NCBI RefSeq assembly: GCF_009674625.1
Contig: NZ_WKJQ01000002.1
Location: 1 to 64,000, forward strand
Length of the DNA stretch: 64,000 nucleotides
Source: Haloferax marinum
GTDB taxonomy: Archaea; Halobacteriota; Halobacteria; Halobacteriales; Haloferacaceae
Direction of reading: 5' to 3'
In this document: positions 33,811 through 41,962 of the stretch, piece after piece
Numbering within the stretch: the first letter of the stretch is position 1
Layout: each line of letters opens with the position of its first letter
Position numbers and translations under genes: made by a program
The notes under the pieces: generated by a model
Databases searched by the model: none
What the model was told of the DNA's origin: nothing
The model's input: only the letters and a program-made list of their open reading frames with translations

Positions 33811-35085
33811 ATGCCTTTCCACGAGCGGGAGTTCATGAGTGGCACCCGCGGCACGATGGCCGTCGACTGGGAACAACGAATCGACGTCAAACGCATGCGC
33901 GAGGAGCGCAAAGAACGCGCCCTCGAGCGAATGCGTGACGCCGGGCTCGGAAGCATGCTCCTCATCGACGACCCGAATATCCGCTACGTGACCGGCCTCG
34001 CCATGACGGGTGGGTCGGGTGCGGACCACTACTCACTCCTCATGGAGGACGGAGACGTCGTCCACTGGGACACCGCTGACCACGCGAGCAACCAGAAGTA
34101 CAACTGCCCGTGGCTGAACGACATTCGCTACGCGTGCCCAGGACTCGGCAACGTCCCGCGTGCCTCCGGTCGCGACTCTGCCCGGTCGTTCCTCATCGAC
34201 AAGATGGCCCAGACAGTCGTCGACGCCCTCGACGAGTACGACCTGTCGAACGAACCGATGGGAATCGACTCCGGGAACGCCGGCCTCCTCGACGCCTTCG
34301 AGTCGAAGGGTGTCGACGTTCGCCCCGCGGAAACTGCTCGCGTGATGGAAGACGCCCGAAAGACGAAGACCGAAGACGAAATCGAATGTCTCCGGCAGGT
34401 AGCCGCAATCTGTGAGGCAGGGTTCCAAGCCATCGTCGACAACGCGAAACCGGGCAAACGCGAGTCCGAGGTGTGGGGTGACGCCGTCCGCGAACTCTGG
34501 CGACACGGCGCGATGGCACAGGGTGGCTACATCACCTCCGGACCGAACACGTGGCCGAAACACCAGGCGAACACCACAGACAGGATGATTCGGCCCGGCG
34601 ACCTCGTCTACGCCGACTTCTACAACATCGGCTATCTCGGCTACCGGTCGTGTTACTACCGGACGTTCTCGATGGGAGAACCGACCCAGGAACAGAAAGA
34701 CGCCTACGAGACTGCACGGGACAACCTGTACGCTGTCCTCGACGAGATAGAACCAGGGAAGACGACAGACGAGATTGCGATGGCCTTCCCGGACATGGAG
34801 GGCGAACACGCCGACTGGTACGGTGCAGACGAACACTGGCAGATGACGACGAACCACTGGGCACACGGCCTCGGACTCCAACTGTACGAAGTCCCACTCA
34901 TCTGGCGTGGCCTCTCACCGGACCACCCAATCGAGATAGAAGAGGGGATGACGATGGCAGTCGAGACGCAGGAACCGGCCGGGAGACAAGGAGTCCGCGT
35001 CGAAGAGATGGTCGTCGTCCGCGACGACGGCGTCGAACTGCTCAGTCAGTGGCCCGTCGAAGAGATTACCGTCGTCGACCACTGA
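33811..35085 (+). CDS. M24 peptidase/creatinase-fold protein with altered metal site
   Basis: This 424-aa protein has the pita-bread architecture: a creatinase N-terminal domain (MLLIDDPNIRYVTGLAMTGG) and an M24 domain. The metal positions read VYADFYNIGYLGYRSCYYRT (first Asp present, second Asp replaced by Cys), NHWAHGLGLQLYEVPL (His), EEGMTMAVETQE (Glu) and GVRVEEMVVV (Glu). A normal Xaa-Pro peptidase is therefore doubtful. The overall layout resembles DMSP lyase DddP and other nonpeptidase members (creatinase, ectoine hydrolase). It is divergent from the double-EthD gene. The true substrate is unknown. Confidence 0.82.
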   Translation: MPFHEREFMSGTRGTMAVDWEQRIDVKRMREERKERALERMRDAGLGSMLLIDDPNIRYVTGLAMTGGSGADHYSLLMEDGDVVHWDTADHASNQKYNCPWLNDIRYACPGLGNVPRASGRDSARSFLIDKMAQTVVDALDEYDLSNEPMGIDSGNAGLLDAFESKGVDVRPAETARVMEDARKTKTEDEIECLRQVAAICEAGFQAIVDNAKPGKRESEVWGDAVRELWRHGAMAQGGYITSGPNTWPKHQANTTDRMIRPGDLVYADFYNIGYLGYRSCYYRTFSMGEPTQEQKDAYETARDNLYAVLDEIEPGKTTDEIAMAFPDMEGEHADWYGADEHWQMTTNHWAHGLGLQLYEVPLIWRGLSPDHPIEIEEGMTMAVETQEPAGRQGVRVEEMVVVRDDGVELLSQWPVEEITVVDH

Positions 35086-35200
35086 CCTGAAATCGGACAC
35101 ACTCCCAAGCCCTTCGCTGTCGTTCTTGGCCGTCAGTCCAGTCATTCAGAAGTGTCACCACCGATACGAGTTCAGTAGCGAACGAGCGTTAGTCAGAAGC

Positions 35201-35229
35201 TACAATTTTTACAAATTGTAAAATTTGTA
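35201..35229. terminator. Two interlocking AT-rich inverted repeats between convergent genes
   Basis: TACAATTT at 35201-35208 pairs with AAATTGTA at 35213-35220. TACAAATT at 35210-35217 pairs with AATTTGTA at 35222-35229. Each has perfect eight-base arms with four bases between, and they overlap so only one stem can form at once. The place between convergent stop codons suggests a bidirectional terminator, but a regulator site is possible. Confidence 0.45.
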
Positions 35230-35322
35230 ATCGTTGTGTATCTAGCGACCGTATTTTCGACATCATCACACGTCTGCGTCGTAGTCAGTTCGCAATAGTA
35301 ATAGTCAGAAAGTTGATTTTTC

Positions 35323-37137
35323 CTAAAACGCGTCTGCATCGAGCGACGCGTGTCTGACCACAGCATCGAAGTATTGCAGCGGGAGGGCCTCGCCGTCGGT
35401 GATACTTCGTCCGCGACTATCTCCGAGCGTCTGTTCGACGAACCACTGTGCGACGACTGCTTTGCGAGCGTCGTTGCTGGCATCGAGTTCTCGTCGAGCG
35501 TTCGACAGGAGGAGACTCGCAGTCACGACGTCGAAGACGTAGTCTGCGAGTCGTTTCGCCTCGTGTTGTGCGTACTCGTCGTCTGCCTCGGCGAGAGTGG
35601 CAAGCGCTCGCTTCAGCGATTCGAGTTCGTCGGTGACGGCGTCCACGAGGTCGTCGAAGAGTGGGTGTTCGACTGACGAGAGGAGGGAGTCGATGTACGG
35701 GAACAGTCGTTCGTGGGCCGCCTCACGCTCGAACGTCCGGAGCAGGTCGAGTGCGAGGATGTTCGACGTCCCCTCCCAGATTGGAAGCACCTGCGCGTCT
35801 CGGTAGAGTCGGTGTGTCACGAAGTCGGCGACGTATCCGTTCCCGCCTTGAATCTCCATCGCGTACGACGCAGTATCGACGGCCATCCGGGCAGTTCGAT
35901 ATTTCGCAATCGGGGTGAGTGTCCGCATCAACCGATACGCTTCGTCGTCGTCGTGGTCGCGTTCGTACCGGTCTAACCACTTCCCGGCCTCCATCGAGAA
36001 AGCGAGCGCCGCTTCGTACTCGACAGTCATCTCGAACAGGTCACGTTTCATCAACGGGTGCTCCTGGACGGGGTTCCCGAAGGCGTCACGGTTTGCCGCC
36101 TTGATTTTGCTCTCCAAGAGCGCACGGCCCACGATGCCGACTGCACCCACCGCGTTGGTGATTCGCTCCCAGTTGAGCATCGTCGTCATATACTTGAACC
36201 CGCGCTCGGGTTCGCCGACGAGGTACGCTTCCGCACCGTCGAACTCGACTTCGCCCGTCGGGACGCTTATCGTCCCGAGTTTGTCCTTGAGGCGGCGGTA
36301 CAGTTGGTCGTTCAGTTCGCCGTCACGGGTTCGATTCGGGACGAGAAACAGCGAGAGGCCAGCAGTTCCGTCTGGCGCACCGGGCCGGCGTGCGAGTGCG
36401 AGTGTCCCCTCGGCGTCGATGTTGCTACAGAACCACTTCTCACCGGTGAGTTCGTACGTTCGGGTCTGAACGGCTCCGCCGTCGGTATCTGCTGGGAGCG
36501 GTTCGGTAGATTGGTCGCCGTCTGCAGATTCGGTCTCGACCGGTTCTGCGACGGTTTCGACTGCCCCAACGTCGCTCCCACCCTGTTTCTCGGTGAGGAA
36601 CATCGCACCTTCGATGAGAGACTCGTGCGAGCGACTCGTGAGCGACTCGAAGTAGTCGTCGAGTTCGCCGTCGGTGTCGTGATTCCGCAAGACGAGTGCC
36701 GCACCAGCGGTCATCGACACCGGACAGACGAATCCGGTGTCGACGTACGAGAGTATCAACTGCATCGTGAGCGTGTGAACCAGACCGAGTGGTTCCTTTC
36801 GGCCGGCAGGTGGGTCGAACGCGTCCGCGACGATACCGGATTCGTAGGTGAGTCGGTCGTTTTCGTACTGGGCAGGATGGTATTCGACGACGTTCTGGAC
36901 GTGCCCATCTCTATCGTAGGTGTGGAGTTCGGGGCCGTTGTCGTCGACGACGTCAGCATTGTCCGCGATGGTGTCGCCGACGAGCTCCCCAAACTCGTCG
37001 AGGCGACTCTTGGCCCACGCGAACTCGTCGGGAGGATAGACACGCTGGGCCTCCGCTCGGAGTGCAGGGTCCAGACGCCAGTAGTTGACGTGGCGTCCTT
37101 CTTCGTACGCACCGTACTCGAACGGTGTATCTGTCAT
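35323..37137 (-). CDS. Acyl-CoA dehydrogenase, AidB-like
   Basis: This 604-aa flavoprotein belongs to the long (AidB-type) acyl-CoA dehydrogenases. It has GAMFLTEKQGGSDVGAVETV, ELTGEKWFCSNIDAEGTLAL, NWERITNAVGAVGIVGRALL, YAMEIQGGNGYVADFVTHRL and YRDAQVLPIWEGTSNILALD with the catalytic Glu. A segment of about 25 acidic residues (EPVETESADGDQSTEPLPAD) is inserted after the flavin-binding block. The ATG at 37137 has a TTTACA element about 28 bases upstream. It converges on the M24-fold gene. Substrate is unknown; AidB relatives can act in DNA-damage response or as ordinary dehydrogenases. Confidence 0.9.
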   Translation of the reverse strand: MTDTPFEYGAYEEGRHVNYWRLDPALRAEAQRVYPPDEFAWAKSRLDEFGELVGDTIADNADVVDDNGPELHTYDRDGHVQNVVEYHPAQYENDRLTYESGIVADAFDPPAGRKEPLGLVHTLTMQLILSYVDTGFVCPVSMTAGAALVLRNHDTDGELDDYFESLTSRSHESLIEGAMFLTEKQGGSDVGAVETVAEPVETESADGDQSTEPLPADTDGGAVQTRTYELTGEKWFCSNIDAEGTLALARRPGAPDGTAGLSLFLVPNRTRDGELNDQLYRRLKDKLGTISVPTGEVEFDGAEAYLVGEPERGFKYMTTMLNWERITNAVGAVGIVGRALLESKIKAANRDAFGNPVQEHPLMKRDLFEMTVEYEAALAFSMEAGKWLDRYERDHDDDEAYRLMRTLTPIAKYRTARMAVDTASYAMEIQGGNGYVADFVTHRLYRDAQVLPIWEGTSNILALDLLRTFEREAAHERLFPYIDSLLSSVEHPLFDDLVDAVTDELESLKRALATLAEADDEYAQHEAKRLADYVFDVVTASLLLSNARRELDASNDARKAVVAQWFVEQTLGDSRGRSITDGEALPLQYFDAVVRHASLDADAF

Positions 37138-37326
37138 ATGGTATCTAGAATCACGATGCGTTGTAAATGTATTCTGGAACTACAGTTAGATTGTCAGGAG
37201 ATTTCGCTGCCAACACGAGGGAACCCAGTTTCTCACATCTGCCGAGAGTCGAGAAGTTGACAGACCGGTCACTATCGAGTGGGGGGCCACGGACAGAGAG
37301 ACGGACAATTTGGACGGACTGCGGAG

Positions 37327-37479
37327 TTACTCGGGGCGAACGACTTCGTCACACGAGTAGCACTCTGCGAACACGCCAGTCGTCCCCTCGCTCTCTTCGA
37401 ACTCGATGAGTTTCTGTCCGGGACTCAGTTCGGCACCACACTCTGGGCATCGGCCGATGGTCGACGAATCACTGTTCAT
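37327..37479 (-). CDS. 50-aa zinc-ribbon protein
   Basis: This short gene encodes 50 aa with two Cys pairs: GRCPECGAELSPGQK (about 10-24) and VFAECYSCDEVVRPE at the end. The second reads C-x-x-C after FAE. Small zinc-ribbon proteins of this form are common in haloarchaea and mostly uncharacterised; they may act in regulation or protein contacts. The ATG at 37479 gives a frame with a clean TAA stop and haloarchaeal codon use. A small membrane-protein gene lies 58 bases upstream on the same strand. Confidence 0.8.
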   Translation of the reverse strand: MNSDSSTIGRCPECGAELSPGQKLIEFEESEGTTGVFAECYSCDEVVRPE

Positions 37480-37537
37480 AGTTTGCTCCGGACACGTGGG
37501 TCCTGAGTCACGTGGATTCGATATAGTTCGGCCGTCG

Positions 37538-37789
37538 CTATAGTCGTTTCCCGCGTCTCACGGTGAGTATCAGTCCGACACACCCCACAGTGACGCTGAG
37601 AACCGACACTCCACGAACGACGTCCGTGAACGAATCCTCACACTCGACGATAACCGACGGGTCGTCGTCGTACATGTCGTGACACGCCCGAACGTCTTGG
37701 TAGTTCCAGACGCCGATACCCGCCCCGACGACGACGAGAAAGAGGAGAGAAGCGACGGCCAGGCGTCGTCTCACTTTATCGCCAGCCAT
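37538..37789 (-). CDS. Small protein with two membrane segments
   Basis: This 83-aa protein has two hydrophobic helices, LAVASLLFLVVVGAGIGVW (about 10-28) and VSVLSVTVGCVGLILTVR (about 61-78). They are joined by an acidic external loop with two Cys (RACHDMYDDDPSVIVECEDS), which may form a disulfide. I do not recognise a family. The charged ends (MAGDKVRRR and RRGKRL) suggest that both termini are inside. Confidence 0.68.
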   Translation of the reverse strand: MAGDKVRRRLAVASLLFLVVVGAGIGVWNYQDVRACHDMYDDDPSVIVECEDSFTDVVRGVSVLSVTVGCVGLILTVRRGKRL

Positions 37790-37908
37790 AGTGTCGATTA
37801 GGATGTCAATTATGATATTATTTCTGGGAGAGTGAGCACACTCTCACCGCAGTCTCGGTCACTGTTGGTGGTCACTGCTGTCGGCCATTACCCACCACCA
37901 ACGTCAAC

Positions 37909-37916
37909 GCTTATCC
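37909..37916 (+). promoter_or_regulatory. TATA-like box of the DUF1028 gene
   Basis: GCTTATCC is centred about 28 bases before the ATG at 37941, consistent with a leaderless transcript. Confidence 0.45.
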
Positions 37917-37940
37917 AAACTCGGGGTGAGCAGTTCACAC

Positions 37941-38867
37941 ATGCAACCGCGACCATCCACGTTCTCTATCGTCGCCCGCGACCCGGACCAAAACGCCGTC
38001 GGCGTCGCCGTCCAGTCGAAGTTCATCAGTGTCGGGTCTGTCGTCCCGTTCGTCAGTGCCGACGCCGGGGCGGTTGCGACACAGAGTTTCGCGAACGTCG
38101 CCTACGGTCCCGACGGACTGGACCTGCTTCGAGAGGGTGACACCGCCGAAGAAGTCGTCGAACGACTCACCGACGCGGACGACGAAGCCCCCAGCAGACA
38201 GGTCGGTATCGTCGGCCAAGACGGGAGTGTCGCCGCGTTCACAGGCGACGACTGTTTCGACGTGGCGGGAGACATTCAGGGAGCAACCTACACCGTCCAA
38301 GGAAATATCCTCGAAAACGAAGAGACGCTCGACGCCATGGCGGAAGCCTTCGAGACGACAGACGGTGGGTTACCCGAACGCCTGCTCGCCGCCCTCCACG
38401 CCGGCAACGACGCCGGTGGCGACAAACGCGGTGAGCAGTCGGCGGCGATGTACATCGCCAAACCCGAAGGCGGGTACGACGGCGGCAACGACCGCTGGGT
38501 GGACGTCCGCGTCGACGACCACGAACACCCGATAGACGAACTCGAACGTGTGTTCAAACTCTACGACATCACCCTCCTCGAACGCGAGGAACCCGACGAG
38601 ACGGTGTTACTCTCGGGTGAGACTGCCGACGCGGTCTGTGAGACGCTTTCGGACCTCGGATTCTACGACGAGACGCCGACCGGCGAGTTCGACGAGGCGG
38701 CCCGCGACGCCCTCGAGTCGTTCCGTGGGATGAACAACTTCGAGAACCACTCGCTTTCGGTCCTCGAAGACGCCATCGCTCGCGGGTGGAGCGACGCCGA
38801 CGGCGACGGGGAAGACAAACTCGTCGAAGCCATCTGGCACGGCCTCTCGCGCCTGGAGCGAAAATAA
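37941..38867 (+). CDS. DUF1028 (Ntn-hydrolase-like) protein with C-terminal helical domain
   Basis: This 308-aa protein starts with a DUF1028 domain: STFSIVARDPDQNAVGVAVQ, SKFISVGSVVPFVSADAGAV, ATQSFANVAYGPDGLDLLRE and AATYTVQGNILENEETLD-like segments up to about residue 210. The DUF1028 fold is related to N-terminal-nucleophile hydrolases. From about 225 a separate domain (ETVLLSGETADAVCETLSDL, GEFDEAARDALESFRGMNNF) resembles a peptidoglycan-binding-like helical module often found fused to this family. The start ATG follows a TATA box at the right distance. The physiological substrate is unknown. Confidence 0.85.
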   Translation: MQPRPSTFSIVARDPDQNAVGVAVQSKFISVGSVVPFVSADAGAVATQSFANVAYGPDGLDLLREGDTAEEVVERLTDADDEAPSRQVGIVGQDGSVAAFTGDDCFDVAGDIQGATYTVQGNILENEETLDAMAEAFETTDGGLPERLLAALHAGNDAGGDKRGEQSAAMYIAKPEGGYDGGNDRWVDVRVDDHEHPIDELERVFKLYDITLLEREEPDETVLLSGETADAVCETLSDLGFYDETPTGEFDEAARDALESFRGMNNFENHSLSVLEDAIARGWSDADGDGEDKLVEAIWHGLSRLERK

Positions 38868-38889
38868 GGGACGCGGCGCTGTTGGATTC

Positions 38890-39060
38890 CTCTATCGGTG
38901 ATAGTTCGTCGAGGCCGTGCTGAATAGAGGGCGCGAATTCAGCACGAGATCGTTATCCCAAGAGATGGTCGGAGCGGTCAGTACAAGCGAAGGCGTTACC
39001 GAAGTCATGAACCCATATTCAATCCTCTGAGAAGCCTCACTGGCGCCCACGTTCGGAGTA
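38890..39060. mobile_element. Possible insertion-sequence remnant with inverted repeat
   Basis: CGTGCTGAAT at 38916-38925 and ATTCAGCACG at 38937-38946 form a perfect ten-base inverted repeat with an 11-base loop. The minus-strand reading around it (VLNSRPLFSTASTNYHR) looks to me like the tail of a haloarchaeal transposase, but the rest of the frame is not convincing. It may instead be a terminator of the upstream gene. Confidence 0.3.
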
Positions 39061-39092
39061 TGATTATAAACGGACGAGATCATTCTTGAGCC

Positions 39093-39677
39093 ATGGACCC
39101 AATATTCTTCGACTCTCGAAACGAGTTCCGTAGCTGGCTGGAAGAGCACCACGGTACAGTCGCGGAGCTGTGGGTCGGCTACTACAAGGTCGGCGCCGAA
39201 CGATCCGGTATCGACTACGGCGAGTCGGTCGAGGAAGCGCTCTGCTTCGGGTGGATCGACGGCCTGGTCAAGGGCATCGACGACGAGACGTACACCCGCC
39301 GGTTCACGCCCAGGATTCCCGACAGCAAGTGGTCGAAGGCGAACAAGGAACGCGTCGAAGCGATGATCGAAGCGGGGAAGATGACTTCGGCGGGAATGGA
39401 ACTCGTCGAAGCGGCGAAGGAGTCGGGCGAGTGGGCGACTGCCTATCGGGTCGGCGACGACCCCGAAATCCCGGCCGAACTCGAGGTGGCGCTACGTGAG
39501 AACGAGACCGCCTGGGAAAACTTTCAGAACTTCTCAAACACGGACCAGCATGCTTTCATCGCGGCCGTTGAGGAGGCTAAGACGGACGAGACGAAGCAAA
39601 AGCGCATCGAACGAACGGTCGAACTCGCGGCGCAGGGCCTCCGAGCATACGACGAGAACAGCAAGCGGCGGCTATGA
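39093..39677 (+). CDS. YdeI/OmpD-associated family protein
   Basis: This 194-aa soluble protein matches the YdeI family: FFDSRNEFRSWLEEHHGTVA, ELWVGYYKVGAERSGIDYGE, VEEALCFGWIDGLVKGIDDE and YTRRFTPRIPDSKWSKANKE. The C-terminal part holds EVALRENETAWENFQNFSNT. In bacteria these proteins are linked with stress or bacteriocin tolerance, but the molecular job is not known. It sits between an IS-like remnant and a Gal80-like gene, in what looks like a foreign island, and such genes are patchily distributed. Confidence 0.85.
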   Translation: MDPIFFDSRNEFRSWLEEHHGTVAELWVGYYKVGAERSGIDYGESVEEALCFGWIDGLVKGIDDETYTRRFTPRIPDSKWSKANKERVEAMIEAGKMTSAGMELVEAAKESGEWATAYRVGDDPEIPAELEVALRENETAWENFQNFSNTDQHAFIAAVEEAKTDETKQKRIERTVELAAQGLRAYDENSKRRL

Positions 39678-40162
39678 TGTGGCCTTTTCAGAGGTAACCG
39701 TTCCTCAAGAGATCTCTCTTCTCCTGGCCCATCTCGTCACCATTGCGGACAGAGTTACGGCTTTGGTCACCAAAGACGGTCGTCCAGTACGCACCCTGTA
39801 CTAATCGCTCTTGCTCTGTACTTCCTCTCAGTTCAGCGCGTTGCTCCTGACAGCGCTCGGTGAGGTCGCGGTGAGTGTGCTTCATAGAGAGCGCAAGTTG
39901 GTCACGAACGAATAGTCGAAATCGACGGTGAGTCGACCGATAATGAGCGAGAATACGACGGGAACCTCTTCGCGTTCCAATCCTGCTCAATCGGTGAGTT
40001 GGCGGCTCTCTGTATTGCGGAACGCCCGCCCGACCGTTTCGGAACCGCCAGCAGCCCTCCTGAGCGAATAGGAATTAGAATACTACACTGTCACGTAGGA
40101 TATCAGTGGGTACACATCTTCTTCTCGTAGGAGAGTGAACAGTATCTCGGAAAGTAAACTGT
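39678..40162. other. Spacer without a recognised gene
   Basis: In these 485 bases I see no convincing gene. A 100-codon minus-strand frame at 39688-39990 is Arg-rich and lacks domain features. The sequence from about 40,070 on is AT-richer and leads into the Gal80-like gene. Confidence 0.45.
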
Positions 40163-41260
40163 ATGGCAAACAAACTAAAGTTAGGGTTGGTGGGGGCAGA
40201 CGCCGATGGCAGGGGCTGGGGACCAGCCGCTCATATACCTGCATTGCACGAAATAGAACAGATTGAGTTGGTGGCACTCTGTACAAGTCGTCCCGAATCG
40301 GCTGCCGCTGCCGCAGAAGCATTTGGTGTAGATCGTGCGTATCATAATGTCAATGAACTGGTGGCGCAACCAGACATTGACATCGTCTCGGCTGTTGTAA
40401 ACATACCAAGCCATTACGAAGTCGTGATGCCAGCACTAAACGCTGGAAAACACGTTTATTGTGAGTGGCCGCTCGGTGCAAGTCTTGCAGAAACAGAGGA
40501 GATGGCGGCACTCGCACACGCTAAAGATGTTGTCACAGCAATTGGGCTTCAAGGGCGCCACGATCCTTCCCTTACCTACATCAAAGAGTTATGTGATGAA
40601 GGTTGGTTAGGCGACATCCATTCCGTTCAGATGACGTTCCTTGGAACGAGTACCCCTGACCGCCCCTCTCGCGCGGAATACGAGCGTGAGGTCCACCGAG
40701 GTGCCCATTTGATGACGATCATTGGTGGACACACGCTCGACTACGTTGCGTATTGTTTCGGGTCACTGGCTGAGGTTTCAGCCAGGGTCACAACACGAGT
40801 GAAGAAGTTGCGTATGGTCGACACTGGTGAGATGGTTGATGCAGAAGCAGCCGACAACGTTCTTATCAACGGCGTACTCACCAATGGCGCACTTCTGTCT
40901 TACCAGTTATCAGCTGTTCCATTCCATGGAGACGGGTGGCGGATGGCTGTTTATGGTAGTAAGGGAACAATCATTGCAACGGCCCAGGGGCTACCCCAGA
41001 TCACGCCAATCAAACTTGTTGGTGCTCAAGGCGACGAACCGCTCGTTGAATTGCCAATTCCTGAGCGACTGCGATTAGTGCCAGCATCGGTACCATCTGG
41101 CCCACCACAGAACGTGGGACAGGCGTATGTACGTATGGCAGAGGCGATTCAAGAAGGGGAACCGTTTGCTCCCAGCTTTGAGGATGCGTTGGAGGCGCAC
41201 AAACTTCTTGACGCGATCCAGCAATCTTCGGACGAAGGTCGCGTTATCAAGTTAGTCTAG
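40163..41260 (+). CDS. Gfo/Idh/MocA oxidoreductase of the Gal80-like type
   Basis: This 365-aa protein has an N-terminal NAD(P)-binding domain (LGLVGADADGRGWGPAAHIP) and a C-terminal domain. Its blocks SHYEVVMPALNAGKHVYCEW, PLGASLAETEEMAALAHA, IGLQGRHDPSLTYIKELCDE and IGGHTLDYVAYCFG closely recall yeast Gal80 and its prokaryotic relatives rather than glucose-fructose oxidoreductases. The catalytic Lys motif EKP of dehydrogenases is here CEW, as in Gal80-like proteins, so it may not be an active dehydrogenase. Codon use differs from neighbours (frequent TTA, CTA, TTG, ATA, AGG, GAT), which suggests transfer. Confidence 0.85.
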   Translation: MANKLKLGLVGADADGRGWGPAAHIPALHEIEQIELVALCTSRPESAAAAAEAFGVDRAYHNVNELVAQPDIDIVSAVVNIPSHYEVVMPALNAGKHVYCEWPLGASLAETEEMAALAHAKDVVTAIGLQGRHDPSLTYIKELCDEGWLGDIHSVQMTFLGTSTPDRPSRAEYEREVHRGAHLMTIIGGHTLDYVAYCFGSLAEVSARVTTRVKKLRMVDTGEMVDAEAADNVLINGVLTNGALLSYQLSAVPFHGDGWRMAVYGSKGTIIATAQGLPQITPIKLVGAQGDEPLVELPIPERLRLVPASVPSGPPQNVGQAYVRMAEAIQEGEPFAPSFEDALEAHKLLDAIQQSSDEGRVIKLV

Positions 41261-41587
41261 TGCAGTAAGGCCACTGATGATGACGACTGTAAACAGAGGG
41301 TGCTGACGACGATGGAGGCAAGCAGACCGTCCGTCAGGAACTAACGAAGGACGTTTTCTGACGTGGGAGACGGCGAGGAAGACGGCGACAGAAAGATGTT
41401 CTCCTGCGTAATTGACGAGGTCCGAGAAGAGGAGGAACGCCTGAATCAGCCCTGAGAGCGTGAAACCGACCAGCAATCGGTGCTGCATACAGCCTCTATA
41501 TTTAGCAGACAGCGTCTGACGACGATTGGAACGGTAGTCCTTCCACGAAGTCGAAACTACACATGCAGCACGTCCGGTGAAACGCTG
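41261..41587. other. Spacer, possible decayed gene
   Basis: These 327 bases lie between the Gal80-like gene and the toxin gene. A minus-strand frame at 41252-41488 would encode a partly hydrophobic 78-aa peptide but overlaps the end of the Gal80-like gene and has no family features. I regard it as noncoding or decayed. Confidence 0.4.
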
Positions 41588-41962
41588 TCAGTCGTCTTGG
41601 ACTGCCTTCAGGTCGAGTCGTGGAGCAAACGATTCGTACGTCTCATCGCTCGAAACGATAGTATCACCACCTGATTCGACGAGATGCAGTGCGTCGAACG
41701 GTGTGAACCCGTGGTCTTCGACGTAGGTCGCTGCTGCGACGACGGTATCCACGTCACCACGGACTTCCAACAGAGCAGCGGCATTTGTGACGACTCGCTC
41801 TGTATCTCGCCCCTCACGGTATGCTACCATGAGGAGTTCGACGAGAGTGAACTGAGAGGTCCATAGTTCGTCCCGATGGTCACGGTATACTGCCTCTGCG
41901 GCGTCACCAAGCCAGTCTTCGTCCTTGATGAGTGCCAGAAGGAAGTCTGTCTCCGCGTACAT
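41588..41962 (-). CDS. vapC: PIN-domain toxin (VapC-like ribonuclease)
   Basis: This 124-aa protein has the acidic residues of a PIN nuclease: Asp6 in YAETDFLLALI, Glu in FTLVELLMVAYREG, Asp in GFTPFDALHLVES and Asp in TIVSSDETYESF. PIN toxins cleave RNA, often tRNA or rRNA. The gene starts directly after the stop codon of the AbrB-like antitoxin gene, with no base between. This is the normal order for such pairs. The pair lies at the right edge of an island-like stretch. Confidence 0.88.
   Translation of the reverse strand: MYAETDFLLALIKDEDWLGDAAEAVYRDHRDELWTSQFTLVELLMVAYREGRDTERVVTNAAALLEVRGDVDTVVAAATYVEDHGFTPFDALHLVESGGDTIVSSDETYESFAPRLDLKAVQDD

Noticed and set aside
39688..39990. 100-codon minus-strand frame in the island spacer
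   Set aside because: Arg-rich, without domain motifs; I could not tie it to a transposase family.
41252..41488. 78-codon minus-strand frame with a hydrophobic start
   Set aside because: It overlaps the end of the Gal80-like gene and has no recognisable family or promoter.
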